Shown: positions 1-7,022, numbered from the stretch's first letter. The stretch is DNA of 9,375 nucleotides from Gammaproteobacteria bacterium (GCA_003556835.1 PWQG01000149.1:1-9375); one strand, 5' to 3'. Notes: generated by a model from the sequence alone, not told the origin. Translations and numbers: made by a program.

Positions 1-2
1 AC

Positions 3-578
3 CGTCCCGGAGTGCACTTGAAAGTGATCGGGCGAAACCAATTGCTTTCAGTCCCCGAATCCCTGGCCGGACGGGTCAACTTCACCGGCTTCGTGGACGA
101 CTTGCGGCCATTGGTCCAACAGACCGCCGTGTTTGTCGTACCGCTACGTGCCGGCAGTGGCACCCGTTTGAAAATTCTCGAGGCCATGGCCATGGGCAAG
201 GCCATTGTCAGCACGCGCGTGGGTGCCGAGGGCATTGAGCTGATCGACGGACAGAATGTGTTGCTGGCTGATACGCCGGAAGAATTTGCAGAAGCCGTGA
301 GACGGCTGCTGGACAACCCCGAGCTCCGCCGGAGCCTGGGGCGGCGAGCCCGCGAGCTGGTCGAACAGCGTTATGGCTGGACCGCAATCGGACAGCGCTT
401 GCTGGCAACCTATGACGCCCTGCTTCAAGAGAAATCGGCAGCCGGTCGGAACGACCGGACTGGCACTCTGGCGGCTCAGGGCATGTGCCGATCCGACAAG
501 GTCAGTCATCAATCCGGATTGCAACGTGCTACTCAGGAGTTTGACCAGACAGCTTCGAGGAACTCACCCAATGATTGA
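3..578 (+). CDS. Glycosyltransferase family 4 (GT-B), C-terminal part, cut by left edge
   Basis: This is the C-terminal nucleotide-sugar-binding domain of a GT4 glycosyltransferase, which transfers a sugar from an activated donor to a growing glycan at the cytoplasmic membrane face. The reading frame is open to the left edge, so the N-terminal acceptor domain is missing and the GTG at 12 is internal. Visible landmarks, in order: LKVIGR (strand opening the donor domain), VNFTGFVDDLRPLV, VVPLRAGSGTRLKILEAMAMGKAIVST (read as two adjoining parts, VVPLRAGSGTRLK and ILEAMAMGKAIVST), then GAEGIEL, DGQNVLLADTPEEFA and a C-terminal helix ending YGW...LLATYDALL. The GSGTRLKILEAMA form is the common GT4 variant in which only the second Glu of the EX7E motif is kept. 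The last ~40 residues form a polar tail without recognisable domain. The gene converges on the acyltransferase at 606-1817, with 27 bases between the stops. Confidence 0.9.
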   Translation, partial: RPGVHLKVIGRNQLLSVPESLAGRVNFTGFVDDLRPLVQQTAVFVVPLRAGSGTRLKILEAMAMGKAIVSTRVGAEGIELIDGQNVLLADTPEEFAEAVRRLLDNPELRRSLGRRARELVEQRYGWTAIGQRLLATYDALLQEKSAAGRNDRTGTLAAQGMCRSDKVSHQSGLQRATQEFDQTASRNSPND

Positions 579-605
579 ATCTTCCTTTCCGCATGATCCC
601 GGTTG

Positions 606-1817
606 TCATGTTTGATCTTTGCGGCGCATTGTTGCGGGAAAGCGTTGAATCATCCTCTTGATGGCGGGCACTGCCCTGACTTTCAGCAAGAACAGCAAGC
701 GACCCCGAATCGAGTCGGAGTAGACCAGTAGCCAGGGATTGGGGCGCGTGTTGCGAGTCCACTGCATCTTGAACTCATCTGCGGTTCCAAGTAAATCCAA
801 CTCGAGCAGTTCCTCGCCATGTGCTTTCTCGAGGATCAGATAAAGCAACAAGGTCCCTGGAGAGTGCTTTGCATGATCGATATCCAGCCCTGACTTCAGC
901 GAATAGAGACGATTGTGCCTGAAAATACTGTAGTCGAAGGCTATCCGCTTGTCGTCCAGAGCGAGAAAGTGCAGGCGCAGATTTCCAGTTTCCGTCAGAT
1001 CACGGGCCAGCCTGGTATAGAAGACCAGGGCCTCGGTCTGAGTGGCGATTGCTGTCTTGCTACGATTCTTCCAGCCCTTGGCCTCGATCTGGAAACCATC
1101 AGCAAGTGCCTGGTCGATTGCATCCGGTTCTGTCACCGTTTCAAGTACGTATCGGCCTGCACTGGACAACTGGCGAAACTTACGTCGCAGGGACTTGCGA
1201 AAACCGGCACTTCGCTGCTGAAGGTAGTCTCCCCAGCTGGCTTCCATATCGACCCAAGGCGAGCCGGGAGCCTTCTTCCATATACTGTGACGAATGCCTC
1301 TCTCATCGGCGAATCGGCTCAGAAGATGAAGTGTTTCAGAAGTTTCAGGCAATCGGGGAAGATCGAGAATATCCCATTCAGGCTGACGGGCAAGAAGGTA
1401 CTCCCAGGCTGCCTGGTGAATCTGCTTTGATTCGTCTGAAAGAATGAAGTCGAAACGCGGGGTATGTTCGTTGCTGATGGCGCCGAGACGACGGCAGGGG
1501 ATGCCGAAGATCCAGGCCTGACTCAACATCAACGGCAAGACCCCTTGCAGTTGTCCACTGCGACGGATGGTGACCAACTGCAGTTGGTGATCCTTGCCGA
1601 ACGCCTGCCACCAGGATCGAAACCACCTGCATTCAAGAAACGGACTCTTCACATGTGCGCGTGCACAAAGCTCATCCCACTCAGGTTGCAATTGACTGAA
1701 AATGTCCGGGTTGCAATTGCTCCGGATTTCAAGTCCGGTTCCTGGCTCCCGAAGCCTTGACGATTCTCCAGGTGCTTGTGTGACATCAGTCCAGCGCTCT
1801 GTGGATTCCAGCGACAT
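606..1817 (-). CDS. FemAB/CelD-like acyltransferase (BioF2-like, GNAT superfamily), copy 1
   Basis: This 403-residue protein belongs to the FemAB-like acyltransferases (Acetyltransf_6, BioF2-like), cytoplasmic enzymes often found in exopolysaccharide and cellulose loci. Acyl donor and acceptor cannot be read from the sequence. Residues 30-200 form the degenerate first GNAT-like half (EWDEL at 46-50, FRSWW at 66-70, PEWDILDLPRL around 146-156). A basic stretch FRKSLRRKFRQL at 206-217 precedes the second half. That half carries the family signature: EAKGWKNRSKTAIA at 245-258, FYTRLARDL, then LYSLKSGLDIDHAKHSPGTLLL at 304-325 (two adjoining parts), and LDLLG...FKMQW at 340-353. The ATG at 1817 is the only ATG ahead of the conserved region, and the Shine-Dalgarno sequence before it is poor. 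About 30 N-terminal residues precede the domain and look unconserved. It resembles the copy at 5907-7022 much more than the one at 8187-9344, and lies in opposite orientation to both. Confidence 0.85.
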   Translation of the reverse strand: MSLESTERWTDVTQAPGESSRLREPGTGLEIRSNCNPDIFSQLQPEWDELCARAHVKSPFLECRWFRSWWQAFGKDHQLQLVTIRRSGQLQGVLPLMLSQAWIFGIPCRRLGAISNEHTPRFDFILSDESKQIHQAAWEYLLARQPEWDILDLPRLPETSETLHLLSRFADERGIRHSIWKKAPGSPWVDMEASWGDYLQQRSAGFRKSLRRKFRQLSSAGRYVLETVTEPDAIDQALADGFQIEAKGWKNRSKTAIATQTEALVFYTRLARDLTETGNLRLHFLALDDKRIAFDYSIFRHNRLYSLKSGLDIDHAKHSPGTLLLYLILEKAHGEELLELDLLGTADEFKMQWTRNTRPNPWLLVYSDSIRGRLLFLLKVRAVPAIKRMIQRFPATMRRKDQT

Positions 1818-1913
1818 CTCCAGTCTCAGCTGACCGGTTCCCGAAACTTGACCGTCCAGGTCGAGAAAACGGAATGGTCCGGTATGGAAAATTCAAAGAA
1901 AACGGGGCCATCC

Positions 1914-1928
1914 GCACTGACGCAGTGC
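1914..1928 (-). terminator. Small hairpin directly after the stop of the decayed gene
   Basis: A perfect 6-bp stem with a 3-base loop (GCACTG-acg-CAGTGC on the + strand) begins one base after the TGA that closes the gene remnant at 1929. On the - strand a T-rich run (TTTTCTTT) follows about 11 bases later, which is too far for a canonical intrinsic terminator. It may be the remains of one. It could also be chance. Confidence 0.25.
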
Positions 1929-2260
1929 TCAGGCACTCTGCACAAGCATGAGCGCCAGTGGCTGGGTTGATTGAGCGGCGTGCACCTGAATCCGGTCTGG
2001 AGCCAGATTCGAGAATGCCATGTCATGCGTCTGGGTCGTGGAAATAGGTGTCCAGCACAAGATGAGATGGTTCTCTCAAGCATGAGTGAATCACCCTGCC
2101 AGAAAAGGAAACTGCCATTAGCATCGTTCAGATCAGCATTTCGGTCTGTACGGTAGCGTACATGAGACCGTCCGGCTCGCCGCAACCCTGGCGCCAGTGT
2201 ACGCTGGCGTACAGACGGTTGAACCAGGTGCAAACGACAGTCTCGGCGTGACCATTCGCT
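1929..2260 (-). pseudogene. Decayed 3' remnant of an unidentified gene, in three frames
   Basis: No intact gene fills this stretch, but three overlapping - strand frames read in succession as protein-like. The first, about 2260-2128, gives AETVVCTWFNRLYASVHWR and then GCGEPDGLMYATVQTEM before a TGA at 2130-2128. The second, about 2128-2060, gives NDANGSFLFWQGDSLMLERT. The third, about 2054-1929, gives TTQTHDMAFSNLAPDRIQV and ends QPLALMLVQSA with a TGA at 1931-1929. The alternating hydrophobic pattern suggests a beta-rich domain of about 110 residues carrying two frameshifts of the same sense. The 5' part of the gene is absent, because the oxygenase gene starts on the other strand at 2276. 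I do not recognise the family. The evidence is only the protein-like look of the three pieces, so this may be over-reading of noncoding DNA. Confidence 0.4.
2144..2216. repeat. Imperfect inverted repeat, 18-base arms
   Basis: The left arm GTCTGTACGGTAGCGTAC (2144-2161) and the right arm GTACGCTGGCGTACAGAC (2199-2216) are inverted copies matching at 16 of 18 positions, separated by 37 bases. The spacer contains its own palindrome CTGGCGCCAG (2188-2197). It lies within the decayed gene remnant, where the arms correspond to the similar segments YASVH and YATVQ. It may therefore come from codon-level similarity of a near-palindromic motif rather than being a regulatory or RNA structure. It is upstream of the oxygenase gene at 2276 and could fold in a 5' leader of that transcript. 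Confidence 0.6.
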
Positions 2261-2275
2261 TGGGACGGCTTGGAG

Positions 2276-3376
2276 ATGAGGTACGCAACTGACTCGCAGG
2301 AGCAAGGCCCCAGACACGAATGTGATGAATCGGGCGCGTCCTGGCAGTCGCTTGAGAAACGACTGGCATGGGCCGAATACGAAATCGAGGCGAATCTCGA
2401 CGCTGAAGGGCAGTTGACTGCCGCTTGTGCGCAGCGCGTGTGTGACAGTCTGGACGAGAACGGGTTCGTCGTTGTTCCATGCGCCTTGTCAGTGGACGAG
2501 GCTGACACGGGCCGGGCGCTGATTCAGTCGGTACTTGACGATCCGGAAAGAAGGCAGGCCTCCTTTGCCAGTGAAACGGACAACCACCACCGCAGGAGGG
2601 ACTTCTGTTCCCTGCCCAGTACGCCCGAGGTCCTTGCCTATTCCGGAATGGTCTGCCGACGTCTGAAACCGGTCCTGTCGGAGTATTGCGGGCAGTCCAG
2701 GGCCGTGATGGAGATAACCACTCTGACCAGTTACCTTGGCTGTTCTCATCAGTACTTTCATCATGATCCCTACGGAGCCATTTCCATATTTGTAGCAGTT
2801 GATGATGTTGATCCAGACCAGGGAGGGACTGTATTCGTGCCTGGCACGCACCGCTATGGCGGGGGGCAGATGAAATTGGGAGGGAAGGCCTATGAGCTGG
2901 CTGAACTCTTCCGAATAAGATCCAATCTGATTGTGCTGAGGAACAACCTGCGCAAGCTGTTTTCCATGCGCCGAGCATGCCATCCGGAACTGGCGCCCGG
3001 GGAGTTTGTCGATCGGGTCTTCTCGCGGCGGCAGGATGACCACCAACCCAATCTGCTTCGGTTTCTGCTTGGCAAGACCTACCAGTTCAACCTTATGATG
3101 CTCAATCCGCTCAACCTCTGGCGCATGTTCAGGCATCGTCGTGACTTGCTTGACTTCACTCAGGTAAGGACGACCCCGAGAAAAGGGACCGTGATCATCT
3201 ATCGCAGCGACATCATGCATGCGGGTGCTGACAATTGCTCGATCAAACCGCGCCACCTGTTCAGCTTGAGCATTGCACGTGACCGGGTCGGGCTGGCCCA
3301 CTGGCAACGCGGGTATGCTCCACACCCGAGCTTGCTGGCTCGGGGGCTGAGATTTGGAGACCTGGTCGACATCTGA
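2276..3376 (+). CDS. Phytanoyl-CoA dioxygenase (PhyH)-like Fe(II)/2-oxoglutarate oxygenase
   Basis: This 366-residue cytoplasmic protein is a PhyH-family non-heme iron oxygenase, a family that hydroxylates small molecules or glycan and lipid precursors using 2-oxoglutarate and O2. Visible residues, counted from ATG 2276: an N-terminal segment DENGFVVVPCALSVDEAD (about 60-77) typical of the family, the HxD iron ligands H162 and D164 in YFHHDPYGA, the strand-turn GGTVFVPGTHRYGG, the distal iron ligand H315 in DIMHAGADN, and R326 in PRHLFSLSI, suited to hold 2-oxoglutarate. About 150 residues separate HxD from the distal His, longer than usual, owing to a basic helical insertion at about 205-295. 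An in-frame TTG at 2270 is an alternative start, and a TGA at 2249-2251 bounds the frame. Neither start has a well-spaced Shine-Dalgarno sequence. The acetyltransferase gene follows after 170 bases. Its substrate is unknown; a lipid or sugar in the polysaccharide pathway is an inference from context. Confidence 0.85.
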   Translation: MRYATDSQEQGPRHECDESGASWQSLEKRLAWAEYEIEANLDAEGQLTAACAQRVCDSLDENGFVVVPCALSVDEADTGRALIQSVLDDPERRQASFASETDNHHRRRDFCSLPSTPEVLAYSGMVCRRLKPVLSEYCGQSRAVMEITTLTSYLGCSHQYFHHDPYGAISIFVAVDDVDPDQGGTVFVPGTHRYGGGQMKLGGKAYELAELFRIRSNLIVLRNNLRKLFSMRRACHPELAPGEFVDRVFSRRQDDHQPNLLRFLLGKTYQFNLMMLNPLNLWRMFRHRRDLLDFTQVRTTPRKGTVIIYRSDIMHAGADNCSIKPRHLFSLSIARDRVGLAHWQRGYAPHPSLLARGLRFGDLVDI

Positions 3377-3546
3377 GATATCTGACCGGCCTGGCCGAAT
3401 CACGGAGTGCTCATGATCAAAGCCAGCCGATTCAGGGCCGTTTTCTGACAAACCCTGTGTGCAATGTCGGTTATCGAACAGACCGCCAGGAGTGTTTTGC
3501 TCGATAGTCAAGCACCACACCAAGCAGTCTGAGCTGAGCAACGCCG

Positions 3547-4170
3547 ATGAACGACAGGGAGAAGCCAGCCAGTGATTTCCGTGCCGATTATCAACGATAC
3601 CTGGCGACCATGATTGGCATTCATGGCCCCTTGCGCGCTCGCCTTGCTGCTGCCACCGAGTTTGGCTTTCTGGCTATAGCCGTCTTTCGGTTGGGCCGAT
3701 GGAGTCGTCTCATCCGTCCACGCTGGCTGGCTTTTCCGATCAAGCTGATTTACCGCCTTTTCGATTTCCTGGTGCAGATTCTTTTCGGTATCAGTATCTC
3801 GAGCAACTGCAGAATAGGGCCCGGCTTCTACATAGGCCACTTCGGCGGAATTGTGCTCCACTGCACAATGGGTGCCGGTTGTTCGATCGGACAGGGGGTG
3901 ACGATCGGTTCACGCGGTGCCGGACGTTCTGATGGCTATCCCGTGCTCGGAGACCGGGTCTATGTCGGAGCGGGTGCGATGGTGATTGGTTCTGTCGGGA
4001 TTGGTGACGACGTGATCGTTGGTGCCAATACGGTTGTGGTGACCGACGTGCCCGATGGATACCGGGTGGTCAGCGCGTCGGCACGGCTTCTGCCGCCAAG
4101 TATGGCTACTCCTGGCCGAGCTCCAACGAAATCATCGTGGTCTTCCGGTCGCTCACGCTCTGTGCGCTAG
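3547..4170 (+). CDS. Hexapeptide-repeat (LbH) O-acetyltransferase, serine-acetyltransferase-like, EPS type
   Basis: This 207-residue protein has the layout of the CysE-like acetyltransferases common in exopolysaccharide loci: an N-terminal helical part with DFRADYQRYL (10-19), an apolar amphipathic stretch (about 38-82), then a left-handed beta-helix of hexapeptide repeats from about 86 to 178 (ISSNCRIGPGFYIG, GAGCSIGQGVTIG, GDRVYVGAGAMVIG, GDDVIVGANTVVV). H98 in IGHFGG aligns with the catalytic His of CysE (E. coli H158). The second active-site His of CysE (H193, in an RHP motif) is replaced by Tyr131 in DGYPVLGD. I therefore favour acetyl transfer to a sugar or other hydroxyl over L-serine. 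Acetyl-CoA is the expected donor. The start is fixed by an upstream in-frame TGA at 3535 and the first ATG. The final 30 residues are a Ser/Arg/Pro-rich tail unlike family members. It lies 170 bases after the oxygenase and converges with the beta-helix gene. Confidence 0.85.
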   Translation: MNDREKPASDFRADYQRYLATMIGIHGPLRARLAAATEFGFLAIAVFRLGRWSRLIRPRWLAFPIKLIYRLFDFLVQILFGISISSNCRIGPGFYIGHFGGIVLHCTMGAGCSIGQGVTIGSRGAGRSDGYPVLGDRVYVGAGAMVIGSVGIGDDVIVGANTVVVTDVPDGYRVVSASARLLPPSMATPGRAPTKSSWSSGRSRSVR

Positions 4171-4238
4171 CGAACAGAGGATTGTGCCCCATGCCGTCAG
4201 GGTGATGATCATATGAACGGAAGCAGATTCCCAAAGCA

Positions 4239-5808
4239 TCAGAGGATCGAGTCTTTGTCCACAATCAGGTTCTCCAGGTTGCCGGACAATGGCTCGTTTC
4301 CGGGCCGGTGTTCCGCATCGATGCTTCCGGTCATGAACGGGTCAGAATGCACAACGACATCATCCTCAATGGCCGCAGCAGGGATCACAGCGGCTGTCTC
4401 CGGGACAGTAACCGTGGCGGACTCCTTCGATGACGTTGTCCTCCCAGCTCACCGTACCGCGACTCGAATCGGCATAAAACAGACAACTTCTGGTCTGGTT
4501 GTCATGCCAGTAAGGCATCCCCAGAAGGAAGTTGCCGCTCATGGTCAGGTCCGAATGGCGATCGCTGCCGCCGGTGCTGATCAGGCAGTTGCCCTGGCCG
4601 GTGATGATGTTGTCGGACAGTGTGGTCTGCGAGCCGCTGTCCAGTCCGAGGTAAATGGCATCGCCCAGTCCACGACAGTGATCCGAATCATGCATGTTGG
4701 CATGATCGGTGAAGTATCCGCAGTTGCCGATGATCACGCTGTCGCTGATCCGGCTGCTGCGCGAAACCTTGATCTGATTGCCGGCATTGCCTTCCACACG
4801 GGTGCGGCTGATCGTGACCTGTCCGTCATCGGTCATGTAGAGCAGGTCGATGCCGTCGGAAGTGTTGTGGTGAACCCTGCTGTCTTCGAAGATCCAGTGT
4901 CCGCCGGTCTCGGCGGTTCCGATACCGTCACCATAGCCGCCGCCGCCCTGTGCCCAGCAGCCGAATATTTCTCCGTCCGGCCATCTTTCGGCACAGCCAT
5001 TGAAGGCAATCTCGACCTGGCGGAGAACAATCTCCCCGCTGTTGGCGCTGTCCGGGCCAATGTCGCCGTCCCAGCCTGCCCAGCCATTGGCTCGAATCGT
5101 TACGCGCTCCAGTGTCCAGTCGCTCAAGCGCCCGGCATAGATTCCACGATTGGCCATACCGTGAATGTTCAGATTGCGCAACAGCACGTGACTGGAATCA
5201 CGCGCCGAAATTCCGGTTGGCGACCAGTCTCCGAATGGAGGCTGATCTCTCTGGCAGGCAGCGACTTCGCCGTCACATCGCCCGTTGTGGCAATGCGCCT
5301 CGATACAGCTGCCGCGGTCGGTAATCTCGAGGCAGGCCAGTTCCACGTGATCGCTGCCTTCGAGGTTGATGACCATCCAGGAGCGCTCGGTACCCCACAA
5401 CTGCGGCGCATCCGTGCATCCATCATCGTGACCGTGCCCGAGTATCCGGGTCGGCTGGTCCGGGGTCGGTCCGCTGGGGATGAGGGCCATATGACATTCC
5501 CAGCTGTAAGCGGCATCGCAGTTCTCGGTGGCTGGTGCACCGAGTCCCATCCGGTAACTGCCGGGGCCGATGTGAAGTGTGTCGCCGCCGCTGATACGTG
5601 CCCGGCCACCGGGAGGCAAGGCGATAAATGGGTGCGACCAGGCGCAGGACTGATTGTCGCCGCTGTCATCGTAGGCGAGGTCTGCCGTGCCATCGCACTC
5701 ACTGGCATTGCCGCCGTCGGCTCGCACATACCAGGTCTCGGCTGCATCGGCTGGAAAGCTCAGCACGAAAAGAAGTGGAAGCAGGGAAAGAGATTGCAGT
5801 GTAGGCAT
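4239..5808 (-). pseudogene. Secreted right-handed parallel beta-helix protein, frameshifted near its 3' end
   Basis: The intact frame 5808-4366 encodes 480 residues. The start is MPTLQSLSLLPLLFVLSFPADA, given here as a signal peptide (two parts, MPTLQSLSLL and PLLFVLSFPADA) with a likely cut after Ala22 (AxA). AGGAAA lies 11 bases upstream of the ATG; an in-frame ATG 59 codons upstream would bury the signal peptide. From about residue 145 to 460 the protein shows repeated beta-helix turns (HVLLRNLNIHG, WTLERVTIRANG, EIVLRQVEIAFNG, HWIFEDSRVHHNTSDGIDLL, VTISRTRVEGN, RISDSVIIGN, TTLSDNIITGQGN, LTMSGNFLLG), as in pectate-lyase-like polysaccharide-binding or -cleaving proteins. About 20 cysteines suggest disulfides in the periplasm or outside. 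It ends abruptly at CDPCCGH. One base fewer in CCC (4383-4381) would continue as CDPAAAIEDDVVVHSDPF and run to a TGA at 4241-4239, giving about 522 residues. This may be a mutation, a sequencing error or a frameshift site. Confidence 0.75.
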
Positions 5809-5906
5809 GGCGGCTCTTGTTTCCTGGGGACATGGATGCAGGGGATACTGCGACTCTGGCACAAATCCATGCCTGAATTCGTGCGTTGCCGCACTGAGGT
5901 CGGGAC
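5809..5906. promoter_or_regulatory. Divergent intergenic region, presumed promoters for both flanking genes
   Basis: These 98 bases separate the divergent beta-helix and acyltransferase genes, so promoters for both are expected here. I find no convincing -35/-10 pair on either strand. A 7-base perfect inverted repeat, CATGGAT (5831-5837) and ATCCATG (5865-5871), could be an operator, but its length is within chance. The assignment rests on gene arrangement. Confidence 0.35.
5896..5900 (+). promoter_or_regulatory. Ribosome binding site that decides the start at 5907
   Basis: GAGGT lies six bases before ATG 5907. The competing in-frame ATG at 5922 has only GAGGGA directly abutting it, too close to serve. 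This favours 5907. Confidence 0.55.
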
Positions 5907-7022
5907 ATGCTGCTGAGGGAGATGCCAGTCCATTCGTCTGCCTTGCAGGTTGAAGCTGTTTCCGAACACAGCGAGTTTGCTGCATTGCGGAGTGAATGGA
6001 ATGCCCTGGTCAGCCGTACGGACGATCAGATTTTTCATCGTCATGAATTCCTCAGCACCTGGCTCGATCACTTTTCCAACGGAAGCCTCTTTGTGCTGGT
6101 CTTGCGCGATGAGACCGATTGCCTGGTTGCGGCCCTGCCACTGTTGCGCCGCTGGACCGTTCTGCACGGCTTGCCGCTGCGCGAGTTGCGCAGTGCAGCC
6201 AACCTGCATTCGGCGCGTTTCGATCTGATCGCAGATCAGCCGGAAATGGCCAGTGCGATGTTTCTGGACTTTCTGGCTGAGCAGCGGGACTGGGATGCCC
6301 TGATTTTGACCGATTTGCCGCGAAAGGGACGCGCCCGTGCGCTGGAACAGGTGGCAAGAAAGAAAGGTTTCTTCATCGGACGATGGCCCGGGACGCAATC
6401 TCCATGCCGCCTTCTGCCGCCAACATGGCCGGAACTGGAGAGCCAGCTGACAAGTCGTTTCAGGGCCAATCTTCGCCGCCGCCGCCATGGCCTGGAAGCG
6501 CTTGGCGTGGTGCGGGTCGAGCGCTGTTCGGGATCGGATGCGCTGGTTGCCGCGGGTATCGCTCTGGAGCTCAGCGGCTGGAAGGGGGTTGCCGGAACCG
6601 CCATTGCCCAGGATGCCGCCACACTGGGTTTCTATACCGATCTGGCCCGAGTTCTGGCCTCGCAGGGCCAGCTTGCGCTTTGGGCGCTGTATCTGGATGA
6701 ACACATGATTGCCTTCCAGTACGGCATCGAGCATAGGGGTTGCTATGCACTGCTCAAGCCGGCCTATGACGAGAACTATTCCCGCTACAGCCCCGGTCAG
6801 TTGCTGATGGCCGAGGTGCTTCGAGATGGTGTTGAACGCAAGCTCGACCATGTTGACTTTCTCGGCGAGGACATGCCCTGGAAACAGGACTGGAAGCCGA
6901 TCGCTTGTGCGCAGGACTGGCTGTTTGTCTTTCGAAACACGCCTTACGGAAAAATCCTGCGAACACTGAAGTTTCAACTCGTACCAGGAGTACGTCGATG
7001 GAGGGGGAAGTTCCAGTCATGA
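5907..7022 (+). CDS. FemAB/CelD-like acyltransferase (BioF2-like, GNAT superfamily), copy 2
   Basis: This 371-residue FemAB-like acyltransferase is the closest relative in the window of the gene at 606-1817. Both share the same sequence of landmarks: SEWNAL at 29-34, RDWDALILTDLPRKG around 127-141, the basic stretch SRFRANLRRRRH at 183-194, ELSGWKGVAGTAIA at 221-234, FYTDLARVLASQGQLAL, YALLKPAYDENYSRYSPGQLL at 280-300 (two parts, YALLKPAYDE and NYSRYSPGQLL), and VDFLG...WKQDW at 316-329. No signal peptide or membrane helix is visible, so action in the cytoplasm on a nucleotide sugar or lipid-linked intermediate is likely. It opens a coupled trio: its TGA overlaps the ATG of the aminotransferase gene in ATGA at 7019-7022. 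Divergent from the beta-helix gene across 98 bases. The family assignment is firm; the acyl group and acceptor are not known. Confidence 0.87.
   Translation: MLLREMPVHSSALQVEAVSEHSEFAALRSEWNALVSRTDDQIFHRHEFLSTWLDHFSNGSLFVLVLRDETDCLVAALPLLRRWTVLHGLPLRELRSAANLHSARFDLIADQPEMASAMFLDFLAEQRDWDALILTDLPRKGRARALEQVARKKGFFIGRWPGTQSPCRLLPPTWPELESQLTSRFRANLRRRRHGLEALGVVRVERCSGSDALVAAGIALELSGWKGVAGTAIAQDAATLGFYTDLARVLASQGQLALWALYLDEHMIAFQYGIEHRGCYALLKPAYDENYSRYSPGQLLMAEVLRDGVERKLDHVDFLGEDMPWKQDWKPIACAQDWLFVFRNTPYGKILRTLKFQLVPGVRRWRGKFQS
7000..7009 (+). promoter_or_regulatory. Purine-rich ribosome binding site for the aminotransferase gene
   Basis: GGAGGGGGAA lies inside the end of the upstream gene and ends nine bases before ATG 7019. 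It overlaps the alternative in-frame ATG at 6998, so it supports the 7019 start, which also gives the typical ATGA coupling with the preceding stop. Confidence 0.55.

Noticed and set aside
1826..2083. Possible 85-residue gene on the - strand ending eight bases before the start of the acyltransferase at 1817
   Set aside because: The Cys/Trp-rich product is unrecognised and its codon choice is unlike the neighbours. The protein-like text of this region changes frame instead, so I treat it as part of a decayed gene plus noncoding DNA.
3325..3344. Hairpin CCCGAG/CTCGGG near the end of the oxygenase gene
   Set aside because: It is inside the coding sequence, has no T-run, and the stem is only six bases.
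2489..3541. A 350-codon open frame on the - strand across the oxygenase gene
   Set aside because: The + strand product has complete iron and 2-oxoglutarate ligands, so the opposite frame is a shadow.
3377..3546. The 170-base gap between oxygenase and acetyltransferase genes as a site for a small gene or promoter
   Set aside because: Only weak palindromes such as CGGCCTGGCCG and no convincing promoter, small reading frame or terminator are visible.
5857..5873. Sigma-54-like promoter (TGGCAC followed by GC)
   Set aside because: The spacing between the GG and GC elements is 11 bases instead of 10 and the -12 element is not TTGC.
4213..5916. A 567-codon open frame on the + strand, longer than the beta-helix gene opposite it
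   Set aside because: It has no recognisable domain or credible start. The - strand product has a signal peptide and repeated beta-helix turns, so this is an antisense artefact of high-GC codon usage.
5760..6977. A 405-codon open frame on the - strand, antisense to the acyltransferase
   Set aside because: The + strand protein carries clear FemAB-like landmarks. The antisense text is Gln/Arg/His-rich with no domain.
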